DNA from: Hymenobacter busanensis
GTDB lineage: Bacteria; Bacteroidota; Bacteroidia; Cytophagales; Hymenobacteraceae
DNA: 64,000 bases
Reading direction: 5' to 3'
Assembly (NCBI RefSeq): GCF_008727865.1
Contig: NZ_VTWU01000011.1
Location: 31,937 to 95,936, forward strand
The position numbers and the translations under genes are program-made. Under the pieces are notes generated by a model. It saw nothing but the letters and a program-made list of their open reading frames with translations. It made no database searches and was not told where the DNA came from. Below are positions 1-8,952 of this stretch, piece after piece; positions within the stretch are counted from its first letter, which is position 1, and every line of letters starts with the position of its first letter.

Positions 1-744
1 GACGGCACCCCGTTTGAAACCGACCCGGACGTGCTGGCTATGCTGGGCTCCTCGCCGCCGGAAACCCGCGCGGCCTACGAGCGCATGACCGGCAAACGCT
101 ACCGCGACCCCAACCAGACCGCGCAGCTGCTGGCCACCCGCGGGAGCGCCCCCGGCCTGGATGGCTTCAACACCGTGAAAGTGGGCAATGCCAGCCGGGT
201 GATGGCCCAGGGCGGCCAGCGCGAGCAGCAGCTGGTCCCGGACGTGTTTTTCAAGTGCGTCATCAACGGCGAGCAGAAGGTACGCACCGGCTCGGTGGTT
301 ATGCTGCGCCTGCTGGAGGACGCCGTGGTGTCCGGGGTGACCTTTCCCAAAAACATGGTCTTTGCCGGCGTGGCCACCGTGGGCACCAACAACGTGACGC
401 TGGAAGTCAACCGCCTCGGCCCCACGCGGGTGCAGGCCGACATCTACGACTTCAACTACATGCCGGGCATCATGATTGACCCGGTGAAGCGCGTGGCCCG
501 CGAAGCCGGCATGGCTGGCAACGAGCTGCAGCAGCAAACCACCCAGGAAATCAGCACGGCCATCGACCGCTCGGCCTCGGCCGCCAACTCCGTGGTGGGT
601 GTGGGCGGCCGCGTGGCCGCCTCGGTGCTGTCGCGGCCCAAGACCCGCACCAAGCTGCGCGACGTGCTGCTGCCCGATGGCTACCCCATCCTGATTACCA
701 CCGCGGCGGCCGGCCAGCTCGGCCCGGAAGCGGCCGCGCGCTAA
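1..744 (+). CDS. traM: Conjugative transfer protein TraM (VirB10-like), 5' truncated by window
   Basis: The reading frame is open from base 1, so the gene starts outside the window; the first internal ATG is at 31. The visible part (about 247 residues) matches the C-terminal domain of Bacteroidota TraM, the VirB10-like inner-to-outer membrane scaffold of the type IV secretion channel. It has the beta-rich stretch with VVMLRLLEDAVVSG and FPKNMVFAG, which corresponds to the VirB10 pattern of resistant beta-barrel domains. A low-complexity Ala/Ser/Val tail follows. It is followed 24 bases later by a VirB5-like gene and then a TraO-like gene on the same strand, the order expected near the end of a tra operon. 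Family call rests on motif pattern and context. Confidence 0.75.
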   Translation, partial: DGTPFETDPDVLAMLGSSPPETRAAYERMTGKRYRDPNQTAQLLATRGSAPGLDGFNTVKVGNASRVMAQGGQREQQLVPDVFFKCVINGEQKVRTGSVVMLRLLEDAVVSGVTFPKNMVFAGVATVGTNNVTLEVNRLGPTRVQADIYDFNYMPGIMIDPVKRVAREAGMAGNELQQQTTQEISTAIDRSASAANSVVGVGGRVAASVLSRPKTRTKLRDVLLPDGYPILITTAAAGQLGPEAAAR

Positions 745-768
745 TTCTTCCACCTAACCGATACGACG

Positions 769-1659
769 ATGAAAAAGACGCTTTTGCCGGCCCTCGTTGC
801 CCTGGCCCTGATTCTGGTTCCGAGCGCGGACGCCGCGGCGCAGGCCGTCGTGAACGACCCGCTGCACATGGGCGTGCACATCGGTGAGTTTGCCAAGCAC
901 CTGAAACAGTGGACCGAAACGGTCAAAAACTACCAGGTTATCAAGGACGCCAAGCAGATTGCCGGCGTCACTAAGGACATCACCGGGCAGGTGAAGGACA
1001 TCACCGACCAGACCCTGCAGCTGCAGCGCCAGGTGCAGGCCGACCTGCGCAAGGTGCAGAGCATTCAGGATTTGCGCCTCTCCAACCCCCAGGAGCTGTT
1101 TGCCCGCGCCCTGGCCATGTCGGGCCGGGGGCAGAGCAACCAGTACATGCCCGTGTTTCAGAAGGCCGAGCGCCTGCGCCAGGCCCTGCAGCTCAACAAC
1201 CCCCAGCAGGATTTGAACACGGTGTACGACGTGTTTTCGCGCTTCGGCTCCGGCGCCACGGCCGGCAACAACCGCATGAGCTCCCGCGAGTATCAGCTCA
1301 AGCGCGAGGAAGCCGCTGTCTCCACGTTTGCCTACGAGGAGATGATGCAGAAAAAGAAGATTGCCACCGCCTTCGGCTACTACAAGATTGCCGACGAGAT
1401 GACCCAGCAGAGCATCGAGATGAACGCCACGCTGAAGAATCCCGGCCGCTACGCCATGACCGAGGGCGAGCGGATGGTGGCCCTGAACACCTCGAACGAC
1501 AACATGATTAAGGCCATGCAGCTGCGCCAGGAAGCTGACCGGTTGCTGGCCGAAGCCGCCCAGCCCGGCCCTTCGCGGCAGGCCGCCGAAATGGTCTACT
1601 CCGACATTCTGGTGCAAAACGCCCTTATCAAAGCGGACCGGGCCCGCCCCCGCCACTAA
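769..1659 (+). CDS. VirB5-like conjugal transfer protein (T4SS minor pilin family / DUF4141)
   Basis: A 296-residue exported protein with a clear signal peptide (positive N-terminus, Leu/Ala/Val core, AAAQA end at about residue 25). The mature part is almost wholly alpha-helical, begins with a segment of the type FAKHLKQWTETVKNYQ, and carries long amphipathic helices. This is the pattern of VirB5/TrbJ and of Bacteroidota DUF4141 proteins, which sit at the tip or base of the conjugative pilus. It lies 24 bases after traM and 6 bases before the next gene, so it is probably co-transcribed. The exact Bacteroides letter name cannot be settled by eye. Confidence 0.65.
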   Translation: MKKTLLPALVALALILVPSADAAAQAVVNDPLHMGVHIGEFAKHLKQWTETVKNYQVIKDAKQIAGVTKDITGQVKDITDQTLQLQRQVQADLRKVQSIQDLRLSNPQELFARALAMSGRGQSNQYMPVFQKAERLRQALQLNNPQQDLNTVYDVFSRFGSGATAGNNRMSSREYQLKREEAAVSTFAYEEMMQKKKIATAFGYYKIADEMTQQSIEMNATLKNPGRYAMTEGERMVALNTSNDNMIKAMQLRQEADRLLAEAAQPGPSRQAAEMVYSDILVQNALIKADRARPRH

Positions 1660-1665
1660 CCCCTT

Positions 1666-2205
1666 ATGAAGAACTTCTTGCTAGTGGCCCTGCTGATGGC
1701 GGGGGCCGGCGCCGTGCCGGCCTCCGCTCAGCGCCACGTCCAACACATGGCCAGCTGGGGCGCCCACCGGGGCCGCTCCGAACAAGGCACCTACTACGAG
1801 CTGAGCTACACCAGCATGCTGACCAACCGCCTGGCCCTGCGCGCCAGCGGCCTGCGCGAGACGGGCTCCCTCAGCGGCCGCGGCGACTACGCCAGCTACG
1901 CGGGGCGGGTGCTGCTCGCCCCGCAACTGGTTCGCCTGGGCGAAGTCGTCTACGTGCACCTGCTGCTCGGGGCCGGGGCCGGCTACGAGCGCACGGGCGA
2001 GCACAGCACCGGCGAGACCGCGGCCGACGCGCCGCAACCCCAGCGCTTCACCTACGGCCCGCAGGCCGGGGCCGAGGCGGACGTGTTCCTGGGCAACCGC
2101 TTCTCGCTGGTGGCCACCGCCACCAAGGGCTACCTCTTCAACAACTCCCTCATAGACCAATGGCCCGGCTACGCCAGCGCCGGCCTGCGGTATCATTTCC
2201 GCTAA
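1666..2205 (+). CDS. TraO-like outer-membrane conjugation protein
   Basis: A 179-residue protein with a signal peptide cleaved after ASAQ at about residue 22. The mature region alternates hydrophobic and polar residues and ends in an aromatic C-terminus (YHFR), the pattern of a small outer-membrane beta-barrel. Bacteroidota conjugation operons carry a barrel of this size, TraO, next to TraM/TraN, and the position here fits. The alternative is an unrelated small barrel carried in the same operon. It starts 6 bases after the VirB5-like gene. Confidence 0.5.
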   Translation: MKNFLLVALLMAGAGAVPASAQRHVQHMASWGAHRGRSEQGTYYELSYTSMLTNRLALRASGLRETGSLSGRGDYASYAGRVLLAPQLVRLGEVVYVHLLLGAGAGYERTGEHSTGETAADAPQPQRFTYGPQAGAEADVFLGNRFSLVATATKGYLFNNSLIDQWPGYASAGLRYHFR

Positions 2206-2220
2206 CTCCCTTTCTGCGCT

Positions 2221-2610
2221 ATGAAACGACTTGCCACCCTACTCCTTAGCTGCACCGCCCTGGCCACTGCCAGCAGCTGCGCCAAGGACGACGCGATGCC
2301 CACCGGGCCCAAAGAATACCAAGTAGAGTACCGCATTTCCTCCACCACGGCCCCGCAATCGGACTACATCAGCTACGACAACGAAAGCGGCGGCACCACC
2401 ACGGTCAACAACGTGCCGCTGCCGGCGACCTACCGCTTCAAGCGCACCCTGAAGCAAGGCGACCATGTTGGCTTGCTGGCTAGCCTCGACGGCGGCACGG
2501 CCGCTTCGGAAATCACCGCCGCCATCCTGCTCGACGGGCGTGAAGTAAAAAAGGAGACCGGCCGCGGCGCCAATGCGCAGGCCGTACCGGTGTATGTGCT
2601 GGGGCAGTAG
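2221..2610 (+). CDS. Small predicted lipoprotein, end of tra operon
   Basis: A 129-residue protein with an N-terminal lipoprotein signal: MKRLATLLLS core and a cysteine at residue 20 in the context ATASSC. After a short linker the rest looks like one beta-sandwich domain (alternating strands such as EYQVEYRIS and TYRFKRTL). It follows the TraO-like gene by 15 bases on the same strand and converges on the qat operon. Family not recognised; it may be a surface lipoprotein of the transfer apparatus. Confidence 0.55.
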   Translation: MKRLATLLLSCTALATASSCAKDDAMPTGPKEYQVEYRISSTTAPQSDYISYDNESGGTTTVNNVPLPATYRFKRTLKQGDHVGLLASLDGGTAASEITAAILLDGREVKKETGRGANAQAVPVYVLGQ

Positions 2611-2666
2611 GAAATAGGGATAAGCACACCGATTTAGAATGGACCTCTGTCTTGGAGCATGGAAAA

Positions 2667-3416
2667 CTACTGTGTTGCCCTCAGCAAGCCAGAAAAGTTT
2701 TCCCAGACCAAGCGTAAGCATTCCTGCTCTTCCATTGCCCACTGATTGCTCAACATCTTTATTGTCGTTCGCAACGAAGTAAGTCGGTCCGGTACACCAA
2801 TTGAAAAAGTAAACGGCGCATCCGTTTCCGTCAGCAATTGGCTGCGCGGAATAGCTTTTAGCAGCGCAGTAGCCGACTTGCTGGTGAGCATAGCGTGATT
2901 CACTGAGAAGTAGAAGCCCAATTCTACGGCCCGCCGTAATTCCGTTAAGTTACCAGAGTACCAGTGTAGAATGACCTGATGCGGCGTGTCGGCCAGCCCG
3001 GTGGCCAGTTCCTGAATAGTCTCGACGGCAGCCCGGCGGGTATGCACCGTTAGAATTTTAGGTGAGCTGGTGCGTAGCACAGCCATCACACCGCGCAGCA
3101 CGAGCAGTTGAGCATCCCGTTCCTGTTGGTTGGTGGTCATACCATCGAGCCCAATCTCACCAATGTACTTCGTCTCGGTGCAGAGTGCTTCAAACAACGG
3201 CATTTCGTGTACCCGCTGGCCGGCTAGCTCCGGGTGCAGACCCAATGCTAACCGGATGTTGCGACACGAGCGAAACAACTGCTGGTTAGGTCGCCACAGG
3301 AATGGCGCATTCGTGACCGAAATTGTCTTTATTGGAACCGCATCCTGCTCGGCTACCATCTGCTGAATGCCTGGGAATAAGTCCAGGTGACAGTGGGTGT
3401 CAACATACCAAGCCAT
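2667..3416 (-). CDS. qatD: QatD, TatD-family metal-dependent nuclease
   Basis: A 249-residue TatD-like hydrolase, the usual size of the family. Visible metal-site motifs in order: DTHCHLD at residue 6, GEIGLDG in the middle, VHTRRA, ILHWYSG, and ETDAPF near the C-terminus. Together these give the His/Glu/His/His/Asp ligands of the TatD TIM barrel. It is the last gene of a four-gene minus-strand operon, 3 bases after qatC. In QatABCD anti-phage systems the TatD protein is the likely nuclease effector or processing enzyme; this role comes from the known system, not from this sequence alone. Confidence 0.85.
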   Translation of the reverse strand: MAWYVDTHCHLDLFPGIQQMVAEQDAVPIKTISVTNAPFLWRPNQQLFRSCRNIRLALGLHPELAGQRVHEMPLFEALCTETKYIGEIGLDGMTTNQQERDAQLLVLRGVMAVLRTSSPKILTVHTRRAAVETIQELATGLADTPHQVILHWYSGNLTELRRAVELGFYFSVNHAMLTSKSATALLKAIPRSQLLTETDAPFTFSIGVPDRLTSLRTTIKMLSNQWAMEEQECLRLVWENFSGLLRATQ

Positions 3417-3419
3417 GCA

Positions 3420-4817
3420 TCAAGGGACTACGGTTACTCGTCGCAGAATGGCTGCTACCTCTGTCAGGCCACGCTGGTACACGTCGAGTGACTTCTGCGG
3501 GTCCGTGAGGGGCCCCGTCAGCTGGATGGCCGCTGCCAAGTACTGAGGGTCGGTCTGCGTCCGGGTTAGCATATAGCGGAGCGCCAAGACGTTCTCGCCC
3601 TTTGCCCCTTTATTGGTAGCATTGGATGTGGATGCATGCAGTACGTCGCGGTAAATATCAGTGCGGTACTGCCTGTCCGCTGGCAGCAGGGCGTTGTCGT
3701 CACGGATGCCCGCTTTATGCAGGGCCGCTCGCCGGATGATGCAGGGCACACAGCGGCCACAGTGCCGGGTACCCGCACCCTCTAAGCGGGCATTGCGCGT
3801 TGCAGGCCGACTGCACGACATCGTATTGACACTTGCGGCGAAAGCTGGGTCCGAGCAGGTAGCCAGCATCTCACCTTTCGTCAAGAATTCAAAGGGGTTG
3901 TGCACCGTCGTGTTGAGCCCCAGGTTATCCATTAGCGACTGCACCAATTGCAAATAGTAGGGATGGGTAGTACGGGTGCTGTAGGCTCCCATCCGCAGGG
4001 GCGAAAGGGGCAGGTTTAAAGTGATAAAGCCGTTTTCTGGAATCCACAGATTTTTTCGGTTCGCGCCCGGCAGGGCGGAGGCACAGGCCGCTCCTAGGGC
4101 CAGAAAGAGGAACGAGCGGCCGCGCTCGGTGCTCTCACCAATTACGGTTTCGTGAGTGCGCCGGGGCTTGTTTACGCGCACGAAAGCCTTTATCAATTCC
4201 GGGTTTAGCAACGGATAATGTGCACGAAGAGCTTCAGCAGCCTGGTTCCGAAAATCCGAAACATCACTGCTTTTCGCGTGTCCGACCAACAGGGGCTTTA
4301 CTCCAGCATCCAGCAGCTTCATAGCCCCCAAAAAGCTATCCATGCCCCCTGAAAACAAGCATACGGTATCCGTTAGATACCTAACCGGTTTCATGCTGCG
4401 CCGTGCTACTACGATGGCGGCCGTACTCGGCCGAAAGGTCAACTTCCACAGGTCGCCGGTCAGAAAATTAAGTATGGTAGCCAGCAACTCAGCCTGCGCG
4501 TCCCAGACGGCTACGTCGCTTACGGGCACGAACAACTCAAACCGGCGCGTCCACCCGTCATCGGAGTTTGTGTAGCGGTCGACGGTTGTGTCTGCGGCGT
4601 AGGCCGCGCAGGCCACGGCTAACCAGTCCAGACTCAGAGGCGAGGGCTGGAGCCTTACCCGTCGCAACGCCACCAACAATTCGCTCAGGCTGATAGCTGG
4701 CTGACCGGAATCCGGACGCTGCACGTCGAAGGTATAGAAGTTGGCAAACCGGGTGGGGTCTGCGCCAGCTCCTTGGTCGGTTTCCCCAATGCGTAGTTCA
4801 ATTCCACTGGTCGGCAT
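3420..4817 (-). CDS. qatC: QatC, QueC-like PP-loop nucleotide-processing enzyme
   Basis: A 465-residue protein. The PP-loop ATP-binding motif SGGMDS is at residues 156-161, and near the C-terminal third there is a QueC-like zinc site (CGRCVPC preceded by a further cysteine). The N-terminal 150 residues have no recognised fold. QueC makes 7-cyano-7-deazaguanine, so QatC may modify nucleobases or a protein terminus; the substrate in Qat defence is not established. It lies 8 bases after qatB and 3 before qatD. No other queuosine genes are nearby, which supports defence rather than housekeeping preQ0 synthesis. Confidence 0.85.
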   Translation of the reverse strand: MPTSGIELRIGETDQGAGADPTRFANFYTFDVQRPDSGQPAISLSELLVALRRVRLQPSPLSLDWLAVACAAYAADTTVDRYTNSDDGWTRRFELFVPVSDVAVWDAQAELLATILNFLTGDLWKLTFRPSTAAIVVARRSMKPVRYLTDTVCLFSGGMDSFLGAMKLLDAGVKPLLVGHAKSSDVSDFRNQAAEALRAHYPLLNPELIKAFVRVNKPRRTHETVIGESTERGRSFLFLALGAACASALPGANRKNLWIPENGFITLNLPLSPLRMGAYSTRTTHPYYLQLVQSLMDNLGLNTTVHNPFEFLTKGEMLATCSDPAFAASVNTMSCSRPATRNARLEGAGTRHCGRCVPCIIRRAALHKAGIRDDNALLPADRQYRTDIYRDVLHASTSNATNKGAKGENVLALRYMLTRTQTDPQYLAAAIQLTGPLTDPQKSLDVYQRGLTEVAAILRRVTVVP

Positions 4818-4825
4818 AGGACAAG

Positions 4826-5728
4826 CTAGTTAGCGGCGGTAATGGCGTTGAGAGCAACGAAATAAATGCGCTGTATTTCCCGGTTTAGGTTGGCTGGGTC
4901 CCCCATCGATTGTGTCAGTTCGGGCAGGATGCTGCTGTGCACCATTCCGTTAACTATTTGATATAGCTCCTGCTGCACACGTAGCGAGTCAGTTGAATTG
5001 GCCGTGGCCACGGTTTGTGAGCGTCCAATGTCGCAGATGAGTCGCAGCACAATGCTCTGCTCTAAAAAAACGGCCAGCATCTCGCCCGCCTGTGCCTCCG
5101 TCAGGTGTTCCAAGTCCAGGTCGGGCATGTCTGCCACCACTCGCGTAATGGTGTCGGCGTAAGCCTCGCGGGTAATGGCATCGTCGAGCAGCGCGGAAGC
5201 GCCGCACACGTGGGTCATCAGGGCTGAAAGCACGGTCACCACCGGTTGCCCAACCAGTTGGCCCAGATTCAACCGGGTCAGGGTCGCGGCCAGTCCTTGC
5301 TGCCGAATATCGCCCAACACCGCTCCAAAAGTCGCAACGGCGCGGCCCGAGCGGCTGAGCCGTCGGGCTCCCGTACGGGCACCGCCAAGACCTTGAGCCA
5401 CATAGTTCTTTACCGTGCGGCGCAGGCCGGAAAAGTTATTAGTCTTAACGGCCTTCTGAAAACCGCGCTGGCTGGTGTTGAAGCGGTTGGCAGGCAGCGG
5501 TACCGCAGGCTGTGCCCCTTCCTCGTCGGCCGGCTGGGTTGTATTAGTGGTTTCGTCCGTGTCTACTCCATCGCCCGTGGGGGACGGTTCTTCCACCGGC
5601 CCGAGTGGCTCCTGCTGCGGGGAAACCGGTTCGGTTGCTGGTTTCTCTTCGGGAGGAAGGGGCTCAATCCAGTCGGGAATCAGCGGGATGGACGGCTTCG
5701 GGCCGCGGCGGTTGGCAGAGGTTCCCAC
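4826..5728 (-). CDS. qatB: QatB, Qat defence protein of unknown fold
   Basis: A 300-residue protein. Residues 1-75 are Pro/Glu/Thr-rich and probably disordered. From about residue 85 (NRFNTSQRGFQKAVKTN) the rest is helical, with a Gly/Ala/Arg-rich region around residues 110-140 (GLGGARTGARRLSR). No catalytic motif is visible. The call rests on position: second gene between a KAP NTPase and a QueC-like gene, with gaps of 3 and 8 bases. QatB proteins are known to be small, poorly conserved parts of this system. Confidence 0.75.
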   Translation of the reverse strand: MGTSANRRGPKPSIPLIPDWIEPLPPEEKPATEPVSPQQEPLGPVEEPSPTGDGVDTDETTNTTQPADEEGAQPAVPLPANRFNTSQRGFQKAVKTNNFSGLRRTVKNYVAQGLGGARTGARRLSRSGRAVATFGAVLGDIRQQGLAATLTRLNLGQLVGQPVVTVLSALMTHVCGASALLDDAITREAYADTITRVVADMPDLDLEHLTEAQAGEMLAVFLEQSIVLRLICDIGRSQTVATANSTDSLRVQQELYQIVNGMVHSSILPELTQSMGDPANLNREIQRIYFVALNAITAAN

Positions 5729-5731
5729 GAG

Positions 5732-7636
5732 TTAGTCAGCGGTTTGCATTTGAGAAAGAAGGGTTTTCAAGGTTCCGCTCACCTGCGGGTCTTGCTGGAG
5801 GTTAGCCAGGAAGGTACGGCGGGCAGCTTTTCCATCGGGCGTCGTGAAAAAACCGAATTTGGTACCGACCCAGACCCCCAGGTCCTTTGCTGCCACGCTG
5901 TTCATCATGGCGATAAGAGGCGCTTCAAGTGCTGACTGCTGCTGCACCAAGTACACTAAGCCATCCACTGCTTTGGGTACCGTTTGCCAATCTCCAGTCG
6001 TCACGGCCTCGCGCTGGAGTTGCTCGAATAACAGCCGGGCCTGACTTGGAGTAAGCGCCTTTGCATCCGCCTCGTGCTTCACAAATTGCATACGCACGCC
6101 AGTCAGCAGGGCCTGGTAGAGCGGCATGAGCGCCGGAGGAAGCTCCTCGCCCGGCTGAAAGCTCAAGACCCGCTCGCGGGAAATGAAAATGTACGGCCGC
6201 AAATCTACCTCTGCCAGGGCGGGCGCGAACTGCGCCCATTGCCGTAGCTCTTCCTCAACTGCAGGGGCAGTAGCAGCCGGCGTAACAGGCTTGGATTTCG
6301 CCTTCGGCTTAGCATCCGCCACTGGTTCGGGGTCGGTGGCTTCCAACTGCTGCACGGTAGCTGACCGCCCGTCCGTGGCAGCTGTCACGTCGGCGACTAC
6401 GGCTTCGTATTGCTCAGCATGGAAACGCTCCAATAGCATGAGTTTGGCTAGCACGTCGAGCTGCACCTTTTGCTCTAAGCCGTAGATACGCGCCACGCGC
6501 TGGCGCATGAATAAAGTATTCAAAAACCGCTTGACGTTGCGTGGGTTACCGCGCAACTCCTTAGCCAACGTGCTGCCAAGCTGCTCCGCTACGTTAAGAA
6601 TGTTGCGGAGGTCTTGGTTGGAGCCACCCAACTGCTCGGTAATAAAGGCGTAGGTCAGTTCCTTGTTGTCATAGGGCGTTTCACGGGCTTGCTCAAAGGC
6701 TGTGCAGATTTCGGCCAGCCGGGCTTTATCGTGCTGCAAGTGGTTTTGCAGCAGCAGAAACCGGATGTAATTCTGCGTCTGTAGCGCGTTGAGCGAAGGC
6801 ACTCGAATCGGAATTTGAATCAGCTTTTCCAGGTAGTGCTTCGTGTACTCGGCCTGCGACACCGGTAAGTCGGGAAAGTGGCGGCGCACGGCATATTCAA
6901 TCATCTGCTCGTCGGTGGCCAGGATGAAGGCTGAGCCCTCCACGAACAGAAACAGCTTTACTGCCTCCAGAATGTCAATAACCGAAGTAGGCAAGCACCG
7001 GTCAAGGTCGTCTACCAAGACGACCAGACGCTCCACGCCGGCTTCTTTAATTAGGGCCTGCAGTTCATCACGAAAAGCCTGAATCTGCGCTGGCACGGTC
7101 GCTTGTTCCGGTTTCAACCAGTCTTCTTCTTCCGCCTCCACCGTCACGTTCACAGTTGTGCCGGCGGGCTTGGCTTCCTTGTCGGCGAATAAATCCTTGG
7201 CGCTGGCCAGCAGGCCAGGCAAACCAAAAAGGGCGGCTGGCGACATTCCCGTGGCAGCTGTCATTGCCAGACTGCCGGCTACCTTGGCGGCTTTCAGCCA
7301 GTTGATACGCTTGAACAAACGCTTGCCCATCGCCACGGCCGAGGCTCCCACCGAGCGGCGGCTCAACAAGGCGTGCACCACCGCCTCCATCAGAGCCGAT
7401 TTAGTGTCGTCATACCCTTGGTAGAGCCACCCGTTAAACGTCAGACACAGGGTCGTATCATCGTCCTTCAACTCTGCCTCAATAAGGGACAAAATCGAGG
7501 TTTTGCCCGCGCCCCAACTGCCGTGGATACCAACGGTGAGTGGGCGCAACTCTTCCTCCCGTAATATCTCTACGATGGTCTGCGCGATGCGCCGATGTCC
7601 TAACAGGTCAACGTTTGTTTCTTTGTCGTTCCACAT
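5732..7636 (-). CDS. qatA: QatA, KAP-family P-loop NTPase
   Basis: A 634-residue KAP-type NTPase. The Walker A motif GSWGAGKT is at residues 39-46 and the Walker B motif LVVLVDDLDR at about 204-213. Between them, residues 105-150 form a hydrophobic Ala/Leu/Gly segment like the membrane-hairpin insert typical of KAP proteins. An Asp/Glu/Pro linker near residue 430 separates the NTPase from a helical C-terminal domain. First gene of the minus-strand qat operon; the ATG at 7636 is the first possible and is divergent from a small gene at 7682. QatA is proposed to act as sensor or motor of the system. Confidence 0.87.
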   Translation of the reverse strand: MWNDKETNVDLLGHRRIAQTIVEILREEELRPLTVGIHGSWGAGKTSILSLIEAELKDDDTTLCLTFNGWLYQGYDDTKSALMEAVVHALLSRRSVGASAVAMGKRLFKRINWLKAAKVAGSLAMTAATGMSPAALFGLPGLLASAKDLFADKEAKPAGTTVNVTVEAEEEDWLKPEQATVPAQIQAFRDELQALIKEAGVERLVVLVDDLDRCLPTSVIDILEAVKLFLFVEGSAFILATDEQMIEYAVRRHFPDLPVSQAEYTKHYLEKLIQIPIRVPSLNALQTQNYIRFLLLQNHLQHDKARLAEICTAFEQARETPYDNKELTYAFITEQLGGSNQDLRNILNVAEQLGSTLAKELRGNPRNVKRFLNTLFMRQRVARIYGLEQKVQLDVLAKLMLLERFHAEQYEAVVADVTAATDGRSATVQQLEATDPEPVADAKPKAKSKPVTPAATAPAVEEELRQWAQFAPALAEVDLRPYIFISRERVLSFQPGEELPPALMPLYQALLTGVRMQFVKHEADAKALTPSQARLLFEQLQREAVTTGDWQTVPKAVDGLVYLVQQQSALEAPLIAMMNSVAAKDLGVWVGTKFGFFTTPDGKAARRTFLANLQQDPQVSGTLKTLLSQMQTAD

Positions 7637-7681
7637 TGGAAAAAGCCTGAGTATTACTGCAAAACCATCAACTATTTATCA

Positions 7682-8005
7682 ATGCTTACACTAGCTGAAT
7701 GCTTGACGTTAAATAGCCGGGGAAAAACTATTTATACTATTGCCCGGGCAGTCTCCCCCGACGAGAAGCGGCAGTTGCTGGAGCAGTTTGCCGTCCTACA
7801 CGCAGGTCAAAAGATTTGGCGGGTTAAGATGCACATGCCCAAGCGGCACATGCCATTTGCTCAACACAGCAATATCCTGTTTCGTAGCAGCAAATTAGCA
7901 GTCAATGAACTGTTAATCGAATTTGATACCTCAACCATTACACGCAATAGTACAGAGCAGAATATGGTTTGGGAAGTTATGCGTGGGTTCTTTGCCACGC
8001 GATAA
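7682..8005 (+). CDS. Hypothetical protein divergent from qatA
   Basis: A 107-residue basic protein with no signal peptide or membrane segment. It has a mixed alpha/beta pattern with an alternating strand (KIWRVKMHMPKRH) in the middle and a helical C-terminus. Codon use and lower GC resemble the adjacent qat genes rather than the plasmid backbone, so it may have arrived with that module. It is separated from the qatA start by 45 bases, leaving room for a shared divergent promoter. Function unknown. Confidence 0.5.
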   Translation: MLTLAECLTLNSRGKTIYTIARAVSPDEKRQLLEQFAVLHAGQKIWRVKMHMPKRHMPFAQHSNILFRSSKLAVNELLIEFDTSTITRNSTEQNMVWEVMRGFFATR

Positions 8006-8098
8006 CCTTGACTGCAGTTTACAACAGAGCCAGGTTTACTGCAATGGCATCCACCACGGCTACAACAAGCCAACCTCATCAGCGGCCTTAATACTGGA

Positions 8099-8128
8099 AA
8101 AGCCCGGCCATAAATTTGGCCGGGCTTT
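8099..8128. terminator. Bidirectional intrinsic terminator
   Basis: Perfect 12-bp inverted repeat (arm AAAGCCCGGCCA) around a 6-base AT loop, with A-rich and T-rich ends on the two sides. It lies between the plus-strand gene ending at 8005 and the minus-strand gene ending at 8148, so it can end both transcripts. Confidence 0.85.
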
Positions 8129-8147
8129 ACTTATGGAGCGGGCGATG

Positions 8148-8408
8148 CTACTCCGTCCTGGTCAGTTCCTGCTGTAAGTGCTCTTGCAGTTGCTCGTAGG
8201 ATTCCGGGCATAGCCGAATGACTGGCTCCTGGGCGGTGCAGTACAATAAGGTGGGGTCGGCCAGCGCCACTGCCCGGGCCCAGGCAGCCGCGGGCATTTC
8301 CGCGGAAAGGGGTAGCAACGGGGTGAATTCTTCTTGGATAAGCCGAATCACCAGCGCCTGCACGGTCGGGCAGAGGCTGGAAAAGCGGCGATAGGGGCTC
8401 GCAGCCAT
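8148..8408 (-). CDS. Small hypothetical protein
   Basis: An 86-residue protein starting at the ATG at 8408 (MAASPYRRF). The frame stays open further upstream, but that part is high-GC and without coding character. The sequence is helical with no recognised domain, signal peptide or catalytic motif. It converges on the gene ending at 8005 and shares the terminator between them. Function unknown; it could be a plasmid accessory gene. Confidence 0.4.
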   Translation of the reverse strand: MAASPYRRFSSLCPTVQALVIRLIQEEFTPLLPLSAEMPAAAWARAVALADPTLLYCTAQEPVIRLCPESYEQLQEHLQQELTRTE

Positions 8409-8952
8409 AACAGTAACGTCAACGGAAAGGAATGAAAACGCCTCGCCTACGGCCAACTTGGGGCCGGGCAGGAGATGGAGCAGCAGCCACCCGGCCACCC
8501 GGGAGGGCGCGGGGACAGCTGCGACGAGGAAGCGTTACGCGAGGGAGCCCACAAACAGGGCGGGCCGCTGCTGGATGGGCAGCGGCTGCCGGCGAGCCCA
8601 GCTCAGCCAGTCTGCGGCAAGGCCTGCTGACGAGGGGCAACTATGCAAAGCGTAGGATTTCAAAGCCAGCATACTCGGCAATCAGTTTGTCAGGCAAAGC
8701 TAGCCATTACGCCCATACTGGACGTAAGTTTGGCATTCTCGCCTGTAAAATTGTTAGTAATCGGGCCCAAAATTTGCCATGAGCATGGCCGGCGCTCGTT
8801 ACGGTCGGTGCCTTACTTGGCTGAAGCCGAGCTTGAGCGCTTGCCGCACGCCTTGGTAGAACGCCGACACTCGCTCCTTATTGGAAATTATTTGCCAATT
8901 TCAGCTTCTACCTTAGGTTTTATCCTCATCAGCTACCCCTAGCGCTTCGTCC
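8409..8952. other. Intergenic region without a convincing gene
   Basis: About 540 bases. Open frames here (for example 8432-8782 and 8643-8942 on the plus strand) lack a consistent coding pattern and overlap one another. Near the right end, TACCTTAG at 8909-8916 is one base off the Bacteroidota -7 box, upstream of the gene at 8953, with TTTG at 8891-8894 at shorter than usual spacing. I see no repeat or RNA gene. Confidence 0.4.

Noticed and set aside
8432..8942. Two overlapping plus-strand frames
   Set aside because: Arg/Gly/Ala-rich or irregular composition, mutually overlapping, no homology pattern.
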